Shown here piece after piece: positions 1 through 10,204 of a stretch of 64,000 bases of DNA. The translations under genes and the position numbers were made by a program. Every line of letters begins with the position of its first letter. The stretch's first letter is position 1. The stretch lies in the NCBI GenBank assembly GCA_022410635.1, contig JAJVDF010000255.1, forward strand, positions 1,017,498-1,081,497, in the 5' to 3' direction. The notes under the pieces were generated by a model that was not told where the DNA came from, did no database searches, and saw only the letters and a list, made by a program, of their open reading frames with translations. The stretch is from Tretioscincus oriximinensis. Its lineage: Eukaryota > Chordata > Lepidosauria > Squamata > Gymnophthalmidae.

Positions 1-440
1 CGACAGGGTGAATAGAGAAAAAATGTTTTCTCTATCACACAACACAAGGACCAGAGGGCACTCCTTAAAACTGTTCTGGAAAGGAAAGTATTTTTTCACC
101 CAGAGGGTCATCGGCCTGTGGAATTTACTTCCTGAAGAGGTAGTGGTAGCTAACAGCTTGGATAGTTTCAAGACAGGACTAGACAGGTTTATGGACACTA
201 AAGGTATAAATGGATACTAGGATGGATGTCTGGATGTTGCCTCTGGGATGGAGCAACAGGCAGGACTCCTGAAATACTATTTGCAGGGAGTCATGAACAG
301 GAGCATATTTTGCTTTCCTCTGTTCGGACTGCCCAGGTGCATCTGGTGGGCCTCTGTGTGACACAGAATGCTGGACTTGATGGGCTGTGGCCTGATCCAG
401 TATGGCTCTTCTTATGTTCTTATGTTCAATATGTCATTTG
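1..440 (+). mobile_element. CR1-clade LINE, truncated 3' end
   Basis: Encodes the C-terminal reverse-transcriptase segment FSLSHNTRTRGHSLKLF through QRVIGLWNLLPEEVV and FKTGLDRFMDTKG, then a 3' UTR ending in a TTCTTATG repeat. The same subfamily recurs at 1886-2676 and 52598-53277. Confidence 0.85.
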
Positions 441-449
441 AATGCTAAC

Positions 450-870
450 ACTTGGTCAGGTTTTGGAACCAGGTATATATCTTGCAGAGGTGTATATGGG
501 CAGCTCAAATTACTATTGCAAGGGGTTGGAGGGATAAAAGTAAATGGTCCATAGATCTATGGCTGGATTACCTAACGGAGCTTCTTATTTTTGACATCAT
601 GAGGGGAAAAAGATTCAAATATGTAGGTCTCCGTGTCACAACAACATGGTTACAAAATTAGTCACACTTTTGATCGTTGATGGGTTAAGTGATAGATTCA
701 GGATCATTAATGATACACTTGCCTTGATCTCAAATTTGCATCTCTATTGATATCCAAGTTAAGGTATAATCAACAATATACAGTAGTATGGCGGTCTGTT
801 TTTGTTGTTTCATTTATTGTTGTTTCTGTTTATAAATGCCAATAAAAATTATTTTTTTAAAAAATTAAAT
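450..870 (+). mobile_element. L1-type LINE 3' fragment
   Basis: A short frame reads QITIARGWRDKSKWSIDLWL, like the C-terminus of L1 ORF2. It is followed by an L1-like end with GCCAATAAAAATTA and an A-rich tail. Confidence 0.55.
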
Positions 871-1680
871 AATCTTTGGGTACAAGGCAGTATAGAAATG
901 TAAATAAATACATAAAAAGCAAAACTGGCCTTTCCAATATAACATGAGCAACTGTGCGAAGTCTTAGAACAACTCAACTCGAGCACAAGGCAAACTGGGT
1001 TCTCATATACAATTTATACCAAACTACTGGAAAACCTGGAAGGCAAGCAGTGTCCGAGGCAGCAGTGGGGGTAGATGACTCCTGCCCCCCGCCCCAGCAA
1101 GGCTGTGGTTTGTGCTTTGCAAACTGGTGGCTTGCCAAGGGGCAACTGAAGTGGTGGCAAGTACGGAGGCAGCTCCTTTGATGGCTTCCAAAGCGCAGCG
1201 TTGGGGGAGGCATGTCCTCTGACGGTATCTGTTCAGGCGCTGTGATTGGATAAAGGTAAAATCGCGATGATACACCTTATTGGTAGATCCCCCCCCCCCG
1301 GATTCTGTTTATTGTTGATAATCAACTTAAAAGAATGAACTTGTTAATTTCTTAAACCACAATAGCTATGGGTAAAAAAATATGCAATGCTGGAATTTAT
1401 CCCACTTGTATTGATTCCTGAAACCAAATTACATATTATATTGACATTACTTCTGCAGGGGTTTTTCATTGGGAGTGGTTGGTGGTGTGTGTGTGTGTGT
1501 GTGTGTTGCGCATGTGTGTGTTCCAAGATGCAAATAAAAATTCATCCATTTTTATTTTAAAATCCATTTTAAAATGCATCCACTTTCACTTGACTAGGGT
1601 ACAAAATTACCCCAGTTATTCAGATGAGCATTTATCAGCTGCTGATAAAAGGGTAGGCGGAGAACGGTGTTAATATCCAG
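871..1680. other. No gene recognised; contains a GT microsatellite
   Basis: Unassigned sequence with a GC-richer patch (1040-1215) and a short C run near 1290. The (GT)n tract lies at about 1485-1506. Its small frames lack any domain signal. Confidence 0.5.
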
Positions 1681-1885
1681 AACATAAGAACATAAGAAGA
1701 GCTATACTGGATCAGGCCACTGCCCATCAAGTCCAGCACTCTGTGTCACACAGAGGCCCACCAGATACACCTGGGCAGTCCGAACAGAGGAAGCAAAATA
1801 TGCACCTTTTCATGACTCCTTGCAAATGGTATCTCAGAAGTCCTGTTTGTTGCTCCATCCCAGAGGCAACATCCAGACATCCATC
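1680..1885 (-). mobile_element. CR1 3' UTR fragment, inverted
   Basis: Reverse complement of the 3' UTR seen at 225-435, beginning with the AACATAAGAACATAAG end. It abuts a forward CR1 piece. Confidence 0.85.
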
Positions 1886-2676
1886 TGTGGACAATTCAAT
1901 GAAAATGTCAACCCAGTGTGCAGCGGCAGCAAAAAAGGCAAATTCCATGTTGGGGATAATTAGGAAAGGAATCGAAAACAAGTCAGCAAATGTTGTTTTG
2001 CCTCTTTATAAATCTGTGGTGAGGCCACATTTGGAATACTGTGTTCAATTCTGGTCACCACATCTCAAGAGAGATATTTTGGAACTGGAGAAGGTGCAGA
2101 AAAGGGCAACAAAAATGATCAAGGGTCTGGAGCACCTCCCTTACAAAGCAAGGCTGGGCCTCTTCAGCCTTGAAAGGAGACGTTTGAGGGTGATCTGATT
2201 GAAGTGTACAAAATCATGCATGGGATCGACAGGGTGAATAGAGAAAAAATGTTTTCTCTATCACACAACACAAGGACCAGAGGGCACTCCTTAAAACTGC
2301 TGGGTAGAAAAGTGAGAACAGACAAAGGAAAGTATTTTTTTCACCCAGAGGATCATCGGCCTGTGGAATTTACTTCCTGAAGAGGTAGTGATAGCTAACA
2401 GCTTGGATAGTTTCAAGACAGGACTAGACAGGTTTATGGACACCAAGGGTATAAATGGATACTAGGATGGATGTCTGGATGTTGCCTCTGGGATGGAACA
2501 ACAGGCAGGATTCCTGAAATACCATTTGCAGGGAGTTATAAACAGGAGCATATTTTGCTTTCCTCTGTTCAGACTGCCCAGGTGCATCTGGTGGGCCTCT
2601 GTGTGACACAGAATGCTGGACTACATAGGCTCTTGCCTGATTCAGTATGGCTCTTCTTATGTTCTTATGTTCTTAT
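1886..2676 (+). mobile_element. CR1-clade LINE, RT C-terminal region and 3' end
   Basis: Encodes [59 protein letters not shown] and the C-terminal part, broken by frameshifts. It ends in TTCTTATGTTCTTATG. Confidence 0.88.
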
Positions 2677-2925
2677 CCTAGTACCCATTTATACCCTTAG
2701 TGTAAATAAACCTGTCTAGTCCTGTCTTGAAGCTATCCAAGCTGTTAGCCACCACTATCTCTTCAGGAAGTAAATTCCACAGGCCGATGACCCTCTGGGT
2801 GAAAAAATACTTTCCTTTATCTGTTCTCACTTTTCTACCCAACAGTTTTAAGGAGTGCCCTCTGGTTCCTAGTGTTGTGTGATAGAGAAAACATTTTTTC
2901 TCTGTTCACCCTGTCCATCCAGGCT
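2677..2925 (-). mobile_element. CR1 fragment, inverted
   Basis: Reverse complement of the segment at about 2225-2465 (CTGTCTAGTCCTGTCTTGAA to TCTCTGTTCACCCTGTC). Confidence 0.85.
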
Positions 2926-3593
2926 TTCCTTCAAAGAATCAAAGCAGTAAAGCTAGGATATTAATGCCATAAATAAGTGCTTTAAAAGGTGGGGGCTTTA
3001 CATCATACAATTCTGGGCTATTAAAACAACTTTAAGAGCAGGTGGAAGCAGGTAAACGCACTGCAATAAGTAATACTTTTTTGCTCGCTGGAAATGTTTT
3101 TAAAAAGCAACTGTGCTTCATGCAATCAAGTTCAGTTTTTTAAAAAATCTGGCTCTATAACGAAGCTTGGCAAAGTTCCATTTTCAAAGCAAAAGACAGA
3201 CGCCAGCAGAGAATGGAAGAGAAGGAAAAAGCAATAGACGGTGCCCTCTGTGGCTTCCAAATGTCCTTGGAAGGCATCTAGACACAGCAGAGCAAAATGA
3301 CGCAGCTTGTATAGCCGGGGAAGGATATCTACCAGGCTATTATCTCTCCCTTGCAGATAGGGGAACTGGTGAAGGGCTCTTTCTCTGAGTATGTGGAGGG
3401 AGGAATGCTGGATAGGATCTGTGTTCCTTTTAACTCCAAAGAGTTCTGGTGAAGCTGATGTCATCAGTAGTGGGTAAAACTTGGTGAATATGTTTGGATG
3501 AAATTTACAACATGTCGGCATCATCTGTTCAATGTAAATGATGCTGTGGTGGAATAGGAAGGGGTCTGCATTCTGATTGGGTGAAAGAAGCCA
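2926..3593. other. No gene recognised
   Basis: No conserved coding segment, repeat family or RNA gene could be assigned. The frame at 3132-3650 on the minus strand runs into the minisatellite and has no domain signal. Confidence 0.4.
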
Positions 3594-3820
3594 AAGTTCA
3601 GAGCCCTGTCCTTGGTCTCTGGAGGCTGCCCAAGTTCCGAGCCCTGTCATTAGTCTCTGGAAGCTGCCAAAGTTCAGAGCCCTGTCATTAGTCTCTGGAA
3701 GCTGCCAAAGATCTGAGCCCTGTCATTGGTCTCTGAAGGCTGTCAAAGTTCTGAGCCCTGTCATTAGTCTCTGGAAGCTGCCAAAGGTCCGAGTCCTGCC
3801 CCTGTCTTCCAGATTGAGCT
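3594..3820 (+). repeat. 38-bp minisatellite, about five units
   Basis: Units begin AAGTTCnGAGCCCTGTC at 3594, 3632, 3670, 3708 and 3746, with a decayed unit at 3784. Spacing is exactly 38 bases. There are no spacers, so this is a tandem array. Confidence 0.9.
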
Positions 3821-4309
3821 ATGAACGACGTAGAGAAATGTTTTTTGCAGCCTATATCAGCAGTAAGCTGAGTATTACAAATATACAGAAATAGGTAGAG
3901 TGATGAGGCACTGAAGTGTGTCTCTTTGTTCCAAGTTTAAGATATAGAAAATATTATTGGTGGTGATTTCCACATTCTTTATATGCCTCTTTCTGGAGAT
4001 GCTTACCTTGTATAATTTTTGGTTCAAATTTAAATCTCTGCCTTCGACCTTTGATTCTTGGCTCCCTCTTAGTTTTGTCCTACCAGGGAGAGTGGATATG
4101 TTTGAGAGAGGGTTCATTTTATGTTATTAAAAATATGTTTAATATATTTTTAGATTGTTCTTTGCTGGTGAGAGATGGGATATAAATTTCTAAATAATCA
4201 TTAAACTTCGCAGCATTAAATGAATGTCTTCTGGTTTTTGGAATGTTTTGCAAGCTTGTGCAATATGTATTTTTAAATTACAAATATTCAATGTGTTCTT
4301 CCTTTCCAG

Positions 4310-4375
4310 ATTCTCTTGCCAGCATTTTTGTTGTTGGATATAGGTGGAGCAAGATGCTGTGCAAACAGATGTAGG
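4310..4375 (+). CDS. TM4SF exon: TM2 end and intracellular Cys loop
   Basis: A pyrimidine-rich acceptor ending CCTTTCCAG precedes 22 codons in phase 0. They read ILLPAFLLL, then a loop with RCCANRCR, and are followed by the donor GTAAGT. LPAF plus the Cys-rich loop directly before the next exon's MLLSV fits the L6 family. Confidence 0.72.
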
Positions 4376-7300
4376 GTAAGTAGCACCTTGCAAACTAGAA
4401 AAATAAACTCAGAAAGTGTTTAGGCTGATTGCACATGGGAAGAGGGAATGATAAGATTTAAAGGAGATCATTCATTTGCCATTCTGTATCCTCATTCTTC
4501 TGTATCTGCCTTCTGTGTTTGCTTTTGTTGAAAATACTCTTGTGCCCATCAATTTCTCTTTAGGGTTTTTGCCTGCTGTAAATGTTTTTAAAAAGCAACA
4601 GTGCTTCATGCAATCAAGTTCAGTTCACAGAAACAGCAGGGGAAGCATTTGTTATTATAGGAATTATAGGAATAGTGACGTTTGGGGATATCATCTTGAT
4701 ATTCTAGGACTGTACTGGGAATGTCACATATATGTGTGGCTTTCCCAATATAGTCCTAGAAGAAGCATGGATTTTAATCCGTGACCAGAGTCATCCTTAA
4801 GTAGGAAATGAAAATGTACAGGAAAGGGCAAAACCATGAAAAATGGTGGAATATATTGTCCTCCCACACCCCATTCATTCAATTACATCCTTTTCACAAT
4901 TGGTTTCTTTGTTCCTTCACATCTTTCAGTCGTTATGGATTAGAACTCCCCACCGTGATTAGATTGCCACCAAGGTACAATGGCCATTGACAGGGCTTGG
5001 AAATTTGGCAGGGTCCTGGGTTGGAAATTGGCTAACGGGCAGAAAACAGACGGAAGTAATAAATGTACCGTTCTATGGATGGAAAGGTGTTGTAAGTAGA
5101 ATACCCCAGGGTTCAGTACTGGGACAGGGCTGGGAGGGAAAGGAAGGAACGGAAGAAAGAAAGAGTAAAGGAAAGAATGGATGGAAGATGGAAGGAAAGG
5201 AAGGAAGATAAGGAAGAAAAAACAAAGAGGAAAAGGAAGAAAGAAGGAAAGAAAAATGGAAAGAAGGAACAAAATAAAGAAACAACAAGTGAAAGGGGCA
5301 AGGGAGGAAGCATTGATGGAAGCAGGAGCAGCTAGAGCCCGTCGCACTACTGTACCGTGATGGGCTAATCCCACAATAATCTCCTATTAGTGCAATAAGC
5401 TTGTTTCCTGAGTTTAATGCAATAGGGGGTCTAGTTTATTCTTCGTGTTCCTCTTTCTCTCTTCCTTTGTTGTTCCTTTGATGTTCCTGCTGCTGTGCTG
5501 GGCAACTTTTGCCAGCCTTGCCTTAGCTTTAGAACACTGATGACATCACTCCAGGCCCTGGGATTCATCCAAGTATTGTCCAATCAGAGAACCTTCAGGG
5601 ACTATTGTGACTCAGGAAAATATACATAGAGATGTAAGATTTCTATTCTTTTCCAAACATATGCCTCTCTGCCTTCTGCTGCCATCTTAGCATACCTAAA
5701 CATAAACCCTTCATGTTCTATGCTTTTTTGTGCAATGAATATTACCATAATATCCATACCTTACTCCAGAATATCCAGCTCCACATTTCTTCTAACATGG
5801 CTTTTCTGTTTCTCTGTTATGATCTTGTTTTTCAGATGCTGCTTTCTGTCATTTTTGCCATTTTGGGGACTTTGGGTGGAATATATTGTGTTATCGTCTC
5901 ATTCTTAGGTTTACTCAGCGGACCTCTCTGTGATATTGGTGATGAAGTCTACATCTATCCTTTCCGGAATGATACATTTTTGTGAGTAAACTGGAGCTTT
6001 TTTCCAGCTATATTTGACCCAGCCGTCTGTATTAAAATGTGATATGAGTAAGAAATATACAAAATGTCTCACTAATGCCTATCAGCAGGATGTGATCACA
6101 CAGCTTGTTCTGTTTGCAAACTCTAAACAACAGCACACATATAAAAAAAGTCTCTTAAGTCTTCTGCTCAGCATAGGGTGCTCCCTGGGTCCATCCCATG
6201 CATCGTTTTATACAGTTCAGTCAGATAATCTCTTAAATGCTGTCTAGCATTTGAAGACACACTTCTTTAACCTGTCCTTTGGTTGATTAAATGCTTTTCT
6301 TTTCTTTCACCTTCAGACACTGTTTCAAAATGCTAATTTTATATTTATTGCTTTTATTGTTGGCTATCTTGAGACCTTTGGGTGAAAAAGAAAAGGAAGA
6401 AAAGGAAGAAAAAGAAGAAAAGGAAGAAAAGGAAGAAAAGGAAGAAAAGGAAGAAAAAGAAAAAAAGGAAGAGGGGGAAGAAGAGGGGGAAGAAGAGGGG
6501 GAAGAGAAAGATTTCAAGACTGGGTTCAGAAGGAGGGTGAGAAGGATCCAATGTTTGGATATCTTAAAGAAACGAAATGTTCAACAAGGATGAAAAATCT
6601 TGCCAAATGATATTTTGGAAGTATGATCTTTAATAATCCTTAAAAGAAGAAAACATGAGAAGAATCTAAGGAGGCCATTGTGAATGAATCCAGATCTTAA
6701 TAACTTTCTAAAAAGGGAGAAATACTGTTTATGAAAACAGTTTGCCACAGGAGGTGGTGCGTTCACCTTCGCTGGAAGTCTTCAAACAAAGACTGGACAG
6801 TTATCTGTCTGGGATGGTTTAATGAATCCTGCATTCAGCAGGGGGTTGGACCCGATGACCTTAGAGGTTTCTTCCAAATCTATGATTCTAAAAAAGAAGA
6901 AGAAGAATTTGTTTTTTATACCCCAACCTTCTTACCCGAAGGGGCTCAGAACAGCTTACAAAGTTATTTTTTTGCCCAAAGGATCTATTCCATCTTCCCT
7001 ATCATGTTTGTGGCAGTACCCATTTAACTACTTGCAGGTGCTTTCACTGGGTTGGCTGAATCTAAGGGCGCTCACCCCTCTCCATGGCCAGTGCATTCAC
7101 TTTATACTCCAGTATCTCTGTTGTAACAGTGAAGCTTTTAACTGCTGCACCCCTATGCCTCTAGAGCAGAGTATAAGTATAAATAAATAAAATATTTTAA
7201 AAAAATAAACAAGGGAGGTGTTCCAGCCCCTTGATCCAACAAAACTTATTGGGCTTTCCTTTTTTACAGAGACAATTACTTGTTTAATCAGACAACCTGG

Positions 7301-9380
7301 GACATGTGCAAAAAGCCAGAGAACATCATCCTTTGGAATATTGTGCTCTTTTCCCTCCTGCTGGCCATTGGGACAACTGAAGTTATCCTTTGCCTCATCC
7401 AAGTTGTCAACGGGCTCATCGGAGTCATATGTGGTTTAAGGGAACGAAAGGTGGGTGCCTGTAAAATCCCACATCTTTTCAGGTCTTCCTAGGATTGTAA
7501 GGACCGTGAAGCAAGTGTTTCCCCCCCACACATACACAACGAACCACAAACAGAGCAATTGGCAGGTTACTGAATGTGATGCTTGTTTATCATGGCCTTC
7601 TGTGCACATCCATTTGTGCACAGTAATTATGCCTTTGCGCTGTGTATTTTAAGTTGCTGACAGTTTCTAGAACTGTCAACTTCGAGAAAAACACTCCATG
7701 GATGCATGTGCTTGACCTTGCACTTGCTTAAGTTGAAGTGCATTTGCCACTTTGATGCCCACTCGCCCAATTTCAATAGATCACTCTGGAGTGCCTTACA
7801 ATCATTTTCCGTTTTCACTACCCTGGTCAGTTTAGTGTCGTCAGCAAACTTGGCTACTTCACTATTCACCTCGGCATCCAGATCATTTATAAATATGATT
7901 GATCCGATGACCCTGGAGGTCCCTTCCGACTCTGTGATTCTATGATTCTATGATTCTATATTGAAAAGCAAAGGTCCCAGTACAGATCCCTGGGGTGCCC
8001 CACTTCTTACCTCTTTCCACTCAGAGAACTGTCCATTTAATACTACCCTCTGTTTTCTATCTTTTATGTGGTAGGAGTAGTTTTTTATCGTGAATATGCA
8101 AATCACCCAGCAAGATGCATGCCCCTCCAAAATCTCTGTCTGTGAAATCCTTGAAGCATGCAAGAATTTTTTGAAGTGCACGAGAATTTTTGAAGTGCGT
8201 GAGAAATTTGCATTTTTTATTTTTTTTTTACTGAGGGAAGGGTGCCTTCAGGAGCTGGCCCTGGTTGCCCTAGTGGTGGTGCAGTGAATTTGTTTTTTAA
8301 AAAAATCATTTTTTTCCCTAGCAAAAAACAAGGAAATCGACCCTTCCACAGTAGGGCAGGGTAGACACCCCAAAACTGGGTTTCCCCTCCACCAAAAAGG
8401 GGTCACCTGGTCAATCTACACCAAACATGTGGATATGCTGTCAACATATGTCACCATGGTCTGGTTTACAATTTTGTATTATCTAACTTTGTCCATGCTC
8501 TGTCCAACTGAAGTGTAATAGGAATAAAGGTTAGCCTAGTCTGCACTAACATGCCAGTTGTTGCCCTTTATCCTAGAGTTAATTCTGGAATAAGAAAGGG
8601 CATGTGAGAAAAGCAAATCCATGTTTTGAGTTACCAAACCTGAATACAGGTGTCACTTTAGACAAGAAGCTAATGCCATTGTTCTGTATGCCTAGACTGA
8701 CCAGATTTTCTGAGGCCCAAACTGAGGTAATTAATATTTGTGCTAATTTCCATATTCAAATTACCCAGCAACATGCATTCCCTTCTGAAATTTCCACCCG
8801 AGAAATCTGTGAAGCATGTGAGAATTTTTTAAGTGTGTGAGAATTTTTAAACTGTGTGAGAATTTTTGGAGTACATCAGATTTTTTTTATTTTTTTACGG
8901 AGCGGAGGGTGCCTTCAGGAGCTGGCTCCAGTTGCTAGAGACACCTAGTGTTGGTGCAATGTATTTAAAAAAAATCATTTTTTTAACTGTGTGAGAATTG
9001 TTTGAAGTGCATGAGAATTTTTATTTTTTACTGAGTGGAGGGTGCCTTCAGAAGCTGGGCCCGGTTGCCAGACCCCCTAGTGGTGGTGTAGTAAATTTCT
9101 TTTTAAAAGAAATACATTTTCAAAAAAAAATTTCTTCCAATTTTTTAAATGTTTTTTTCCTCAGCAAAAACCGGGGAAATGGCGCGCCCCCTGGGAGGGC
9201 GGGGTAGACACCCCAAAATCGGGTCCCCCCCCACAAAGGGGGCATCTGGTCAGCCTATGTATGCCTTTTGTGTATGAGTCATATATTCCAAAAGAATAGA
9301 TAGATCTGGCTATAACTTTGTTGATACAATTCACCCTTTCCTTCTTTGCTTTTTTTCAGACTGATATTGCAGGAATGTGA
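4310..9380 (+). CDS. Transmembrane 4 L6 family protein (TM4SF), 3' four coding exons
   Basis: Four exons (4310-4375, 5836-5981, 7270-7450, 9360-9380) join in frame to 137 residues plus a TGA stop. The family is four-pass membrane proteins of the plasma membrane that affect adhesion and signalling. Visible in order: end of TM2 with the family motif LPAF; a short cytoplasmic loop with CC and a further Cys; TM3 beginning MLLSV; GPLC at the start of the large extracellular loop; sequons NDT and NQT; a W-x-M-C motif; TM4 ending in LCLIQVVNGLIGVICG; basic tail RERK then TDIAGM. Family members are about 200 residues, so about 60 N-terminal residues (TM1, most of TM2) are missing and may lie left of the window. 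The loop before TM3 is shorter than the usual CCGCC-type loop and somewhat recalls TM4SF20, while the extracellular loop and TM4 look like the TM4SF1/4/5/18 group. I cannot name the ortholog. No frameshift or internal stop is seen. Confidence 0.85.
4702..4761. repeat. Small inverted repeat
   Basis: Arms 4702-4721 and 4742-4761 (TTCTAGGACTGTACTGGGAA and its near complement, two mismatches) around a 20-base loop. It lies in the TM4SF intron. Confidence 0.75.
4985..5130 (+). mobile_element. CR1-clade RT fragment
   Basis: Encodes NWLTGRKQTEV and IPQGSVLGQ, the PQGS region of a CR1 reverse transcriptase. It runs into a GGAA-rich tract. Confidence 0.65.
5131..5300. repeat. GGAA-type purine-rich low-complexity tract
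   Basis: Long run of GGAAGG and AAGAAA motifs on the + strand. The F/S/P-rich minus-strand frames over it are artefacts. Confidence 0.85.
5836..5981 (+). CDS. TM4SF exon: TM3 and start of extracellular loop 2
   Basis: Acceptor TTTTTCAG, donor GTGAGT. The exon encodes MLLSVIFAILGTLGGIYC, the rest of TM3, GPLC and the sequon NDT. It ends after two bases of a codon. Confidence 0.85.
6385..6510. repeat. GAA-rich microsatellite
   Basis: GAAAAG/GAAGAA repeats grading into GGGGAAGA units, in the TM4SF intron. Confidence 0.9.
6715..6890 (+). mobile_element. CR1 3' end
   Basis: CAGTTTGCCACAGGAGGTGG through GGGGGTTGGACCCGATGACC to CTATGATTCT, the usual CR1 terminus. A second copy is at 45090-46018. 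Confidence 0.8.
6891..7100 (-). mobile_element. tRNA-derived SINE, antisense fragment
   Basis: Starts with an AAGAAGAAG tail remnant, then TTATACCCCAACCTTCTTAC and CAGCTTACAAAG, as in the clearer antisense copies at 15070 and 48585. Confidence 0.55.
7270..7450 (+). CDS. TM4SF exon: loop 2 and TM4
   Basis: The acceptor TTTTTACAG and the phase match the previous exon. It encodes sequon NQT, W-x-M-C, TM4 with LFSLLLAIGTTEVILCL, and QVVNGLIGVICG. The donor GTGGGT follows the RERK tail. Confidence 0.88.
7669..8090 (-). mobile_element. LINE RT fragment split by a CR1 tail
   Basis: The minus strand encodes VVLNGQFSEWKEVRSGAPQG and SVLGPLLFNI (7957-8090), and then INDLDAEVNSEVAKFADDTK (7669-7896). 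The two halves of one CR1/L2-type RT are separated by 7897-7956. Confidence 0.85.
7897..7956 (+). mobile_element. Short CR1 3' tail nested in an antisense LINE
   Basis: GATCCGATGACCCTGGAGG to repeated TGATTCTA, a CR1 terminus about 60 bases long. Confidence 0.8.
8091..8418. mobile_element. TAGGCTGACC-family MITE, left end missing
   Basis: Shares the body of the 8693-9257 copy (AATATGCAAATCACCCAGCA, then AGGGTGCCTTCAGGAGCTGG) and ends GGGGTCACCTGGTCAATCTA. Confidence 0.75.
8693..9257. mobile_element. TAGGCTGACC-family hAT-type element, full copy
   Basis: Termini TAGACTGACCAGAT and ATCTGGTCAGCCTA are inverted repeats. It is flanked by a perfect 8-bp duplication TGTATGCC (8685-8692 and 9258-9265), as expected for hAT. 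An internal segment is duplicated. No transposase frame is present. Confidence 0.85.
9360..9380 (+). CDS. TM4SF terminal exon
   Basis: After a long pyrimidine tract ending TTTTTTTCAG, seven codons read TDIAGM and TGA in phase 0. This matches the very short cytoplasmic tails of the family. No clear AATAAA follows within several hundred bases. Confidence 0.7.
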   Translation, partial: TDIAGM

Positions 9381-9930
9381 TCTGCCTGTGAAAGACAAAG
9401 CATACGCAGGCTACTGAAAACCTTTGGAGACTCAGGATAATGTGTGGTGTATATTAATAGCATAACAATCACGGCAGCTTCTGATACTTAAAAGACAAAA
9501 CCTTTTTCATACACAGAAACTCTGCGTAATTAGATATGACTGTTGCTGTGTATCTCACTTAAGAACTTACGAAATCGCATTTGTTTTATTTTGTCTCTAA
9601 TTTTAAAAAGCAAACAGAAGGTAGGTGGAAAAGGTAAACCAAGCATCACATCTGCAGTTTAAGTGGATCATCCAGTAACGTTAATTGGCAGGAAGTACAT
9701 AAATTATATGAAAATACTTTGGAACGTAGTCCTTAATTTCAGAATATGATCTGAAGGTGGCTAAGGTCACCTTCTCCCTAAAGCTAAGCAGATCTGAATT
9801 TAGTCACTCCATGGAAGGGCGGCCACTTGGAAAGGACATGCTTCCATATACCCAATCTGGGATATGGCAAGAGTTTTGTGCCAGAATCCAGGAATTCCTA
9901 GCCCAGTCCAAGAGGCCCAAAATAGTCACC
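9381..9930. other. TM4SF 3' flank, nothing recognised
   Basis: Probable 3' UTR and flank of the TM4SF gene. No consensus poly(A) hexamer was found close to the stop and no repeat family was assigned. Confidence 0.35.
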
Positions 9931-9933
9931 TAG

Positions 9934-10082
9934 GCCCTTTCCCCACTGAGCCTTATTCTGGGTTATATCTCAGTAAAGAGCTTGGTTATCCACATGCTAG
10001 TGTAGCCTACACTAGCATGTAGATGGCACATTCCTATTCTGAGATATACCCAAGGAGAAGGCTCGATGGGGACAGGGCCCTA
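9934..10082. mobile_element. Palindromic MITE, GGCCCT..CCCCACTGAGCC family
   Basis: Ends TAGGCCCTTTCCCCACTGAG and its near complement; interior TGTAGCCTACACTAGCATG. Related copies lie at 18001-18165 and 25443-25572. Confidence 0.75.
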
Positions 10083-10204
10083 GATTGGGACAGTGTAGGC
10101 TTATACAAACAAACATGTATTACAAATGGCTGAGAGTTCTAGCAACTGTCAATTGGTAGAATTAAAAGTTGCAGTAGAACACAACAATTATGGCTTCACA
10201 CCAT

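Noticed and set aside
1743..2198. 151-residue frame as a host gene
   Set aside because: It is CR1 reverse-transcriptase sequence joined to an inverted CR1 3' UTR.
3594..3820. CRISPR-like regular repeat
   Set aside because: The units are directly tandem with no spacers, and the DNA is vertebrate.
3577..3894. Repeat-containing protein with SLWKLPKF units
   Set aside because: The protein repeat is the 38-bp minisatellite read through; 38 is not a multiple of three, so units shift frame.
4640..4770. Another TM4SF exon reading AFVIIGIIGIVTFGDIILIF
   Set aside because: Hydrophobic, but a stop follows at once, no matching splice sites are seen and the order in the family would be wrong.
4940..5374. 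144-residue minus-strand frame rich in F, S and P
   Set aside because: It is the complement of a GGAA low-complexity tract with no domain and no splice context.
6287..6593. Glu/Lys-rich and Ser/Phe-rich frames
   Set aside because: Produced by a GAA microsatellite inside an intron.
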